From NCBI GenBank assembly GCA_020859745.1, contig JAJBVQ010000032.1:1-5108 (forward strand): a stretch of 5,108 bases of DNA. Reading direction: 5' to 3'. The notes under the pieces were generated by a model. The model was not told where the DNA came from and did no database searches. It saw only the letters and a program-made list of their open reading frames with translations. Below are positions 1 to 5,108 of this stretch, in pieces. Within the stretch, counting starts at the first letter, position 1, and each line of letters opens with the position of its first letter. The translations under genes and the position numbers were made by a program. This DNA comes from Rikenellaceae bacterium. GTDB lineage: Bacteria; Bacteroidota; Bacteroidia; Bacteroidales; Rikenellaceae.

Positions 1-71
1 TCCCCGACGCAGTTCTGGAGCTAGGAGGGAGTCTGCCGGTTGATGGCGACCAGCGGCAGCGACGGGCCGAT
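1..71. other. Sequence downstream of the last gene, no gene recognised
   Basis: No start codon followed by a convincing reading frame enters from the left edge on the minus strand; there is no CAT, CAC or CAA on the plus strand here. After the TAG at 74-72 the frame of the preceding gene stays open for 16 codons and then meets a second TAG at 23-21. A 6-bp inverted repeat, CTGCCG (33-38) and CGGCAG (54-59), has a 15-base loop and no T-tract, so it is not a convincing terminator. Confidence 0.5.
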
Positions 72-1649
72 CTAGGCGGTCTTGAAGATCGGGGTCTCGA
101 TGGTCACCAGCTCGCCGCTGTGGCTCCTCGAATTCTGGAACGAGATCGTCTGCGGGCCGGACTGCTTCGCGTCGTAGATATAACTGATGCTTCCGTCGGC
201 GTTCGACTGGATCTGCAGGTCGTTCCGGCTGGCGTTGGTCGGCTCCAGGTTCCGGGCCGTGATCACGCATTGCAGCGGGAAATAGGCCTCCGGGATGTCG
301 TCCGGTATGTTGAAGGTGAGCGTTTTGTCATCGCCTTTGTTCACGCCGGAAGGCATCGACACCGGATCGAAGGTGAACTTCTCGCAGGAGATGACCGTCA
401 CGATCCGCGACAGGGCGCCGGCCGAAATGCGGATCTCCGCCTTCGTGAAGCCCTCGTCGACCACCCGGACATCGGCGTACACCTTGCCCGCTCCTTTGTC
501 GATGACGATATTGCTCAGGATATTGTCCGGGTCGGCGATCACCAGCGGGTCGCGGATCTCGCCGTTGGTCACCACGTTGCTCTTTTCGTACTTGACGTCC
601 AGTTCGAGCCGCTGGGTCGCCGAGCCGTCGCCCGGATTGGTCAGTATGTTGACGATCGGGCTGACGGTCAGCCGGTCGGATCCGTCGGAAATTTCCGGCG
701 ACTCTTTGATGATCTCGGCATAGATGTTATTGATCGGGGGTGCGCTGAGGGCGCTCTCCACGCTGCCCGAACCGATATTCCCCGGAATATAGTCTATGAT
801 CTTGATCCGGAAATGGGTGTTCCTGACGATCGGATACTGGTCGAGCTCGTTACCGACCAGCTGTATCTTGTAGTATTTTTTGAACTCCCCTCCGGCGTGG
901 AGGATCACGAACGTCTGGTCGTTGTAGCTGTTCGGGCTTTCGAACATGTACTTGGGCTCGGTATCGAGCGAGGCGGGCACCGCCGTGTTCATGTTCACGC
1001 TCGCCGGCACGGTGGGATAGTCCGCCGACCACTCGAACGGATTCGCCGCGCCCGGCCGAAACGGCGCTACCGTTCCGTTGGTCGCATAATTGTAGAGCGC
1101 GAACCCCTCGATGGTGAACTGTTCCCGCTGCCCCTGCCCCATCAGGTCGAGCAGGTTCTGGTCGATCTCGACCGTGACCTTGGCCTGGTTGCGCAGCAGC
1201 CGCACCGTGGGAGGCGAACTGAAGTTATCGATGGTCTCGCGATCCCACAACACCCACTCGTCCGATTCGAGGGCCGGGATCAGCGTCCGCTCGTCCATTC
1301 CCAGCGCCGCCCGCTCGTCGAACGAGCTCCAGTCGTAGCCGGCGATGAAATGCACGATCCGGGTGCTTCCCGATATCTTAGCCCGGAACGTCCCCGCCCC
1401 GGTTTGCAGGTCGGCGGCCGTGCGGCCCAGGAACAGGCCGTCGGCATCGAATTGCAGCAGGGTGATATCCTCCACCGCGTCCGTATTCGCCCGGGTCCGG
1501 ATCTCGGTGTAGCCGGGGATCGAATAGGAGAATTCCAGATAGGTGTCCCCGCCCTTGGTCACGGGTTCCGTTTCCAGCCCTGTCTTGCGGCAGGAGGTGA
1601 AGAACGCGGCCAGCAAAAGCGATATTATTAAAAATCTTGTCTTCATCAT
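72..1649 (-). CDS. Mfa2/DUF4906-like fimbrial lipoprotein with C-terminal beta-sandwich domains, accessory pilus subunit (FimE-like by position and size)
   Basis: This is a 525-residue predicted lipoprotein (524 if the second ATG is used) with signal peptide and lipobox FFTSC (Cys20). The N-terminal half follows the Mfa2/DUF4906 style of fimbrial proteins: EIRTRANTDAVEDITLLQFD (49-68), GLFLGR (71-76), IVHFIAGYD (98-106) and the closing strand LLRNQAKVTVEI (151-162). The second domain has FALYNYATNGTVAPF (183-197), YMFESPNSYND (234-244), KKYYKIQLVG (257-266) and VRNTHFRIKIIDYIPG (275-290). Residues about 326-422 look like one Ig-like domain. Residues about 425-525 form another, with DIPEAYFPLQCVITARNLEP (451-470) and TISFQN (501-506), a pattern seen in the C-termini of many Bacteroidetes pilus accessory proteins. 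Cysteines 422 and 461 are the only ones in the mature chain. Unlike its upstream neighbour it has no FISUMP/Lcl_C-like domain. It ends in TAG, with no further gene visible before the window edge. Family placement is good; the exact role (tip linker, cap or adhesin) is unknown. Confidence 0.85.
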   Translation of the reverse strand: MMKTRFLIISLLLAAFFTSCRKTGLETEPVTKGGDTYLEFSYSIPGYTEIRTRANTDAVEDITLLQFDADGLFLGRTAADLQTGAGTFRAKISGSTRIVHFIAGYDWSSFDERAALGMDERTLIPALESDEWVLWDRETIDNFSSPPTVRLLRNQAKVTVEIDQNLLDLMGQGQREQFTIEGFALYNYATNGTVAPFRPGAANPFEWSADYPTVPASVNMNTAVPASLDTEPKYMFESPNSYNDQTFVILHAGGEFKKYYKIQLVGNELDQYPIVRNTHFRIKIIDYIPGNIGSGSVESALSAPPINNIYAEIIKESPEISDGSDRLTVSPIVNILTNPGDGSATQRLELDVKYEKSNVVTNGEIRDPLVIADPDNILSNIVIDKGAGKVYADVRVVDEGFTKAEIRISAGALSRIVTVISCEKFTFDPVSMPSGVNKGDDKTLTFNIPDDIPEAYFPLQCVITARNLEPTNASRNDLQIQSNADGSISYIYDAKQSGPQTISFQNSRSHSGELVTIETPIFKTA

Positions 1650-1650
1650 G

Positions 1651-1657
1651 CTCTCTT
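1651..1657 (-). promoter_or_regulatory. Purine-rich ribosome-binding tract that favours the second ATG
   Basis: AAGAGAG lies in the 32-base AT-rich gap before the last gene. It ends 1 base before the first ATG (1649) and 4 bases before the second (1646). The better spacing suggests that initiation is at the second ATG, which would remove only Met1 and leave the signal peptide intact. No Bacteroidetes-type -7 motif (TAnnTTTG) is seen in this gap, so it looks like an operon spacer and not a promoter. Confidence 0.35.
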
Positions 1658-1681
1658 GTTATGCATTGCTCATATGTATGG

Positions 1682-3658
1682 CTACAACGGACGGTCTATG
1701 TCGCGCACGCAGCGCACCTCCGCATAGCTGGCGTTCTCGCCGTTTGTCCCGCCCGCCGGGTTCAGGATACGGAACGCCGCGTTGCTGGCGGGGTCGGCCG
1801 TCCAGTAGCGATGACGGTCGGTGATCTCCTTGATCGCGCTCTTGCTGACGTTCTGCAAAACATCGAGCAGCAGCATCTCGGCGTAGGTAGGCATGCGCCA
1901 ACCCGTATAGCGGGTTCCGTCCGTGTCCGTTTCGGAGTAGTTCCGGCACCGGCTCCGCGCCGCCCAGAAATCGACTTTGTCTTCCGACGAGGAGACGCGC
2001 GAGGCGAACATGAAGTTCGGGGAGATCATCCACCGGTTAGTGACGGACGGATCGGTGAAACCGTTCTGGTCGAGCGCCGGGTAGCCGATCAGGCAGTAGC
2101 CGTAGTCCAGCTCCTGCCGCCCGTCGTCCTGCGGATTGTAGGCGTTCGGGCCGGTGTAGAGTTTGCCTGTCAGCTCCTGGTAATACCCGCGGATGTGGGC
2201 GTCGCCCCAGCTGCCCCGCGGGGCGAGGTCGGGCATCGGGATCGTCCGCAGGTCGGCCTGCTTGACGTTCACCGTGTACATGTTCCGGTTTTTGCTCCCG
2301 CTCACGTCCTGCGAAGTGATGTGGCCGATCCAGATCGGTGGGCATTGGGTCACCGTGACGCTCTGGACGATCTGATCCTGGTTCTCCACGTCGAAGGTGA
2401 TCACCCGCGGTACGAAGTTGTCCGGAATCGGGCTTTCGATCTTGATCCAGCCGTTGTGTACGAACGGCTGCCGCGTGATATTCACTCCGGCGGAGGAGAC
2501 TTCGGTCCCTTCGACGAATACTTTGACGTTCTTGATCTCCACGTTGTCCGACGACGACTGGAAGCCCGTCTCGTACTCCCCGATATTGTTCATCAGGATC
2601 TCCTGCTCGTCAATGTAGAGGTACATGATGTTCTTGATCCACACGTCCACCGCGTTGGTCGACCAGTCCACCACCCGGTAATCCACGTTCTCGATCGTCA
2701 CCGCTTCGGGAGCGCTCGACCCGCCGTCGCCGTTGATGTGCGCCGTGATGTTGTAGATGTAGTTGCGCTTGAGCTTGTAGAGGTGTTCCGGGTCGCCGTC
2801 GTCGGCCGCCAGGCGGTAGTTGACCGGCAGCTTGTAGTAATGGTTCTCGGTCGCGGCCCCCTTCTGTATGGGGACGTTCAGGTAGATGAAAGTCTCGTCG
2901 GCCACCGAACCGCTCCAGTCGTTGGCATAGGAATAGAGGATGATCTGGTTCGGATCGCCCGACACCGTCCCGGCGTTGGTAAAGGCCGGAATGGTCAGCA
3001 AAGCCGGCGTATGGCTGTCCCCCTCCTCCAGCACCCGGCTGTCGGAGGCATAGTTGACCAGTTTCTTGGTCACCTGCCCCACGGGCTGGTAACCGGTGCC
3101 ATAGGTGAGGTTCACCCGGATCTTGGCCACGCCGCGCTTGAGCGAGATGTCGATCTCCTTATTGGCCTGCGTGCCGTCGTTGAGAACCGTCACCGCCGAT
3201 TTGCCGTCCATCAGCAAGGCCGCCTGCACCGCATCCGGGTCCAGGGCCTCGGCGACGACCGCCTGTTTCAGCTCCGCCAGCTTTTGCGCCTGGGCAGTGG
3301 CGTCGCCGCCGTTCGCCACCACGTAAACCGTGTATCCGGCGTCCTGCACGAAAGCGCCCTGCCTCTTTTCGATCCCGTACCGGGTCATGCCGGCCTGCGG
3401 AACGATCCGCTCGTAGTGGGCGCAAGCCTGCTCCCCTTCACGGTATATGAAGACGTCGAGCGCGGAGACCTTATTCTCGTTCAGCGCATCGACCCCCGCC
3501 TCTTCCGCCTTCGTGAGCTGCTCCTGCGGCAGGGCGACCTGAAGGGTCAGGCCGCCCGTGCCCCCCGGCTCCGCCATGCCGGGCTGCTTCGCACACGAGG
3601 TTGCGAAGAACAGCGCAGCCAGCGTTAAGGCCGATAATATTGCATGCTTTCTTATCAT
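1682..3658 (-). CDS. Fimbrillin-family lipoprotein with C-terminal FISUMP/Lcl_C-like domain, candidate pilus-tip adhesin (FimD-like by position and size)
   Basis: This is a 658-residue predicted lipoprotein with lipobox FATSC (Cys22). Residues 35-180 look like a FimA-type N-terminal domain: LTKAEE (48-53), NENKVSALDVFIY (60-72), VYVVANGG (111-118) and the strand LKRGVAKIRVNL (173-184). Residues 185-335 form the second pilin domain, with YSYANDW (242-248), YYKLPVNYRL (274-283), LKRNYIYNITAHING (296-310) and YRVVDWSTN (327-335). Residues 336-440 resemble a BACON/Ig-like domain ending in SVTVTQCPPIWI (433-444). Residues 445-658 carry the pattern of the C-lectin-like FISUMP/Lcl_C (DUF1566) group: ISPNFMFAS (545-553), C571 with RNY, GWRMPTYAEM (586-595), YWTAD (618-622) and RCVRD (649-653). 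C571 and C650 could form a disulfide. Such a domain beyond the pilin core suits ligand binding at a pilus tip, but no ligand can be predicted. It lies 7 bases after the preceding gene. The ATG at 3658 directly precedes a good signal peptide. Confidence 0.88.
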   Translation of the reverse strand: MIRKHAILSALTLAALFFATSCAKQPGMAEPGGTGGLTLQVALPQEQLTKAEEAGVDALNENKVSALDVFIYREGEQACAHYERIVPQAGMTRYGIEKRQGAFVQDAGYTVYVVANGGDATAQAQKLAELKQAVVAEALDPDAVQAALLMDGKSAVTVLNDGTQANKEIDISLKRGVAKIRVNLTYGTGYQPVGQVTKKLVNYASDSRVLEEGDSHTPALLTIPAFTNAGTVSGDPNQIILYSYANDWSGSVADETFIYLNVPIQKGAATENHYYKLPVNYRLAADDGDPEHLYKLKRNYIYNITAHINGDGGSSAPEAVTIENVDYRVVDWSTNAVDVWIKNIMYLYIDEQEILMNNIGEYETGFQSSSDNVEIKNVKVFVEGTEVSSAGVNITRQPFVHNGWIKIESPIPDNFVPRVITFDVENQDQIVQSVTVTQCPPIWIGHITSQDVSGSKNRNMYTVNVKQADLRTIPMPDLAPRGSWGDAHIRGYYQELTGKLYTGPNAYNPQDDGRQELDYGYCLIGYPALDQNGFTDPSVTNRWMISPNFMFASRVSSSEDKVDFWAARSRCRNYSETDTDGTRYTGWRMPTYAEMLLLDVLQNVSKSAIKEITDRHRYWTADPASNAAFRILNPAGGTNGENASYAEVRCVRDIDRPL

Positions 3659-3665
3659 GACACTC

Positions 3666-5075
3666 TTATTGTATTTGTTTGATCAAAATGTCCGTCTCGG
3701 TTCCCGGGTACATCCGCCCCTGGTCGAAGCTGCCGCCCGCCCCGTCGGGATTGATCGTCACCTTCTTGCCGTCGGCGACGATGTAGAACAGGGTTTCGCG
3801 ATCCTGCGCCGCGGAGAAACTCCGCGTCGGCTCTATCCGTATGGTATAGGCCCCCGCGCGCGCTATGCCCTGCGAGACGAAGCCCCCGCCGGAAACGAAC
3901 CGGAAATCGAGTCCGTTGGTGAGGTTGGCCCTCCATACCGCCCCTTCGGGCGCCGTGAGGGTGAATTCATAGGTCGCAGGTTGGGACTGCGATACCTCGC
4001 CGTCCCCGGCTCCCTGATCCAGACCCGTCAGGGTCGAAGCGAGTTGGTCATAGGTGATCGCCGAAAGTTCCGTTTCCCAGTCCAGCACGTCGATACGCAG
4101 GTAGAGCATGCCGGTCGGCTCGCCGATCAGCGCTTTGACCCGGTAGACCTTGTTGCGCTCCAGGTCGTACAGTCCCGCCAGGTTCCGAAGGTCGCCGCGG
4201 TAGGTGACCGGCGCGCCGTTCACTTTCACATTGACCAACAGATAAGGTGTCGTCGCGTCGTCGGGCTGCGCGTTGCCCGGATCGCTCTCTCCGGACAGGT
4301 TCTGGAAACTGTAAAAAGATTTCTCGGCATCCTCCGGCCCGAGGGTGGCGTAGACCGCATCGTCCGGCACCACTTCGAGGTATTTGGCCGTCGAAGGCGC
4401 ATAGGTCTCCGTCCGGTATATGCTTCCGGTCGGCATCGCCGGGCTTTGGTACTGGACGTTGCTGCCGACAACCTGGTTGCAAAACTCGATCGAGACCAGC
4501 TCCACCACGTCGTCTGTCAGCGCCGCGGTCTTGTATACGTGCAAGTCCAAGCGCCCCACAAGCCTCTCCATCTCCATCGTAGCATTGACTGCGACCGACG
4601 ACATCTCCACCGTCGTCTTTCCGACCATGGGAATATCGCCGCCCGAAAAATCGGTGGCGGAGACCTCCAGCGCGTCGAGCACCGATTTGGCGGTGTTCGC
4701 CGAGAGGGTCACCGGCTGCCCCCCCGCCGTAAAGCTATGGCCGGCGTAGTTGGCGATGGCGTAGACCGCCTTCTTGTCTTGTGTCACGTGTACCGACCGG
4801 GTGTAGCTGCTGGCCGCCGAGGCCGGGGTGAAATCCGTGATCAGCTCGGAGAACTCCAGGTCGCCGTTATCGTTGTTGAATATATAGACAGCCAGGCTGG
4901 TGAATTCGTCTTCACCGCTCAGCACAAGGTCGCCGCTGCCGTTCCGGGTCAGGAGCGCCAGCGCCAGGCGGGCCTCCCGCCCCGAAAAGTCATCCTCGGC
5001 AGATTTGTTGCAGGACACGGCCAGCAGCGACATGACGGACAACAGTATTATGCGGAATATCTTAGGCTTTTGCAT
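3666..5075 (-). CDS. Fimbrillin-family lipoprotein, accessory pilus subunit (FimC-like by position and size)
   Basis: This is a 469-residue predicted surface lipoprotein, probably a minor subunit of a type V pilus. Residues 1-22 form a signal peptide with lipobox LAVSC (Cys22 lipidated), followed by an acidic AEDD stretch at 26-29. The N-terminal fimbrillin domain (about 35-180) contains a hydrophobic strand ending in LLTR (R44), VYAIANYAG (104-112), GGDIPMVGKT (145-154) and the closing strand ERLVGRLDLHV (170-180). The second domain (about 185-337) carries FYSFQN (254-259), YLLVNVKVNG (278-287), LERNKVYRVKALI (305-317) and LRIDVLDWETEL (326-337), the tryptophan strand that usually ends fimbrillins. 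Residues 360-469 are an extra beta-rich domain, perhaps Ig- or BACON-like, which I cannot assign firmly. Only one cysteine (C199) is present besides the lipidated one. The start at 5075 is chosen because the signal peptide follows it immediately. Fimbrillin-family membership is confident; the FimC-like role is an inference from gene order and length. Confidence 0.88.
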   Translation of the reverse strand: MQKPKIFRIILLSVMSLLAVSCNKSAEDDFSGREARLALALLTRNGSGDLVLSGEDEFTSLAVYIFNNDNGDLEFSELITDFTPASAASSYTRSVHVTQDKKAVYAIANYAGHSFTAGGQPVTLSANTAKSVLDALEVSATDFSGGDIPMVGKTTVEMSSVAVNATMEMERLVGRLDLHVYKTAALTDDVVELVSIEFCNQVVGSNVQYQSPAMPTGSIYRTETYAPSTAKYLEVVPDDAVYATLGPEDAEKSFYSFQNLSGESDPGNAQPDDATTPYLLVNVKVNGAPVTYRGDLRNLAGLYDLERNKVYRVKALIGEPTGMLYLRIDVLDWETELSAITYDQLASTLTGLDQGAGDGEVSQSQPATYEFTLTAPEGAVWRANLTNGLDFRFVSGGGFVSQGIARAGAYTIRIEPTRSFSAAQDRETLFYIVADGKKVTINPDGAGGSFDQGRMYPGTETDILIKQIQ

Positions 5076-5078
5076 GAG

Positions 5079-5083
5079 TTCCT
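5079..5083 (-). promoter_or_regulatory. Weak Shine-Dalgarno-like AGGAA before the first complete gene
   Basis: AGGAA lies 3 bases upstream of the ATG at 5075 and overlaps the end of the putative upstream stop codon. The spacing is shorter than ideal. An A-run (AAAAATA) sits directly upstream, and AT-rich leaders are common at Bacteroidetes start sites, where SD motifs are often weak. Together with the signal peptide that follows at once, this supports the start at 5075. The overlap suggests translational coupling. Confidence 0.35.
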
Positions 5084-5108
5084 ATTTTTGAGTCGGGTCG
5101 ACATCCTC
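5082..5108 (-). CDS. Possible 3' end of an upstream gene (last 8 codons)
   Basis: Read on the minus strand from the window edge, the sequence gives E-D-V-D-P-T-Q-K followed by TAG. The tag ends 6 bases before the ATG of the next gene. That spacing matches the 7-base gap between the following two genes, so an operon neighbour ending here is plausible. In type V pilus loci the gene before the accessory subunits is usually the anchor (FimB/Mfa2 type) or another subunit, but eight codons cannot identify the product. This stop is in frame with the downstream gene, so the codons could equally be an untranslated leader that happens to be open. Confidence 0.4.
   Translation of the reverse strand, partial: EDVDPTQK

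Noticed and set aside
33..59. Inverted repeat CTGCCG/CGGCAG as a transcription terminator
   Set aside because: The stem is only 6 bp with a 15-base loop, and no T-run follows on the minus strand.
22..74. AGGAGG followed by ATG on the plus strand near the left edge
   Set aside because: The ATG opens only ten codons before a TAG, and the spacing is long. There is no support for a gene.
120..1631. A 503-codon open frame on the plus strand antisense to the last gene
   Set aside because: It has the same low-complexity R/V/D/H/G composition and no recognisable features; it is a shadow of the minus-strand frame.
1637..3628. A 663-codon open frame on the plus strand antisense to the 658-residue lipoprotein gene
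   Set aside because: Its translation is dominated by V, R, H, D, L and P with no domain, signal peptide or motif, as expected for the mirror of a GC-rich coding frame. The minus-strand protein has a lipobox and several family motifs.
4719..4725. Run of seven C (G on the coding strand) inside the first complete gene as a phase-variable tract
   Set aside because: Seven bases is short for slipped-strand switching, the run is explained by Gly-Gly codons (GGC GGG GGG), and Bacteroidales usually vary pili by promoter inversion. No inverted repeats suggesting an invertible promoter were seen.
5073..5108. Readthrough fusion of the upstream tail with the first complete gene, because the TAG at 5084-5082 is in frame with the ATG at 5075
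   Set aside because: The downstream protein begins with its own complete lipoprotein signal peptide and an SD-like site, so independent initiation is far more likely.

Overview
The window is a single minus-strand block of three complete genes. The last codons of a fourth gene probably enter from the right edge. It looks like a piece of a type V (FimA/Mfa1-type) pilus operon from a Bacteroidales bacterium. Three things support this. Each complete protein starts with a lipoprotein signal peptide typical of the phylum. Each then shows the fimbrillin two-domain pattern: an N-terminal sandwich ending in an 'R..AK(V/I)' or 'R..GR(L)' strand, then blocks such as YSYAN, FYSFQN, RNTHFRI and RNYIYNI. 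No DNA, RNA, enzyme or transposon gene is present. The DNA is GC-rich (visibly in the upper 50s percent). That argues against typical Bacteroides (low 40s) and fits a Rikenellaceae or Alistipes-like genome. The taxon is an inference.

Layout in transcription order, right to left. At 5108-5082 is a possible C-terminal tail of an upstream gene ending in TAG. After 6 bases comes a 469-residue lipoprotein (5075-3666) with a fimbrillin core and about 110 extra C-terminal residues. After 7 bases comes a 658-residue lipoprotein (3658-1682) with a fimbrillin core, a BACON/Ig-like middle domain and a roughly 215-residue C-terminal domain of the FISUMP/Lcl_C (C-lectin-like) kind. This last one is the best candidate for a pilus-tip adhesin. 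After 32 bases comes a 525-residue lipoprotein (1649-72) with an Mfa2/DUF4906-like N-terminal half and two C-terminal beta-sandwich domains. The last 71 bases (71-1) hold no recognisable gene.

The short gaps and the lack of an internal promoter-like motif suggest one transcript, with its promoter beyond the right edge. Order and sizes (about 470, 660 and 525 residues, after another gene) resemble the accessory/tip genes fimC-fimD-fimE that follow fimA-fimB in Porphyromonas gingivalis. I infer that the three proteins are minor or tip components of one pilus. The major subunit and anchor genes would lie upstream, outside the window. Assignments to individual Fim proteins rest on order and size only, so no gene symbols are given.
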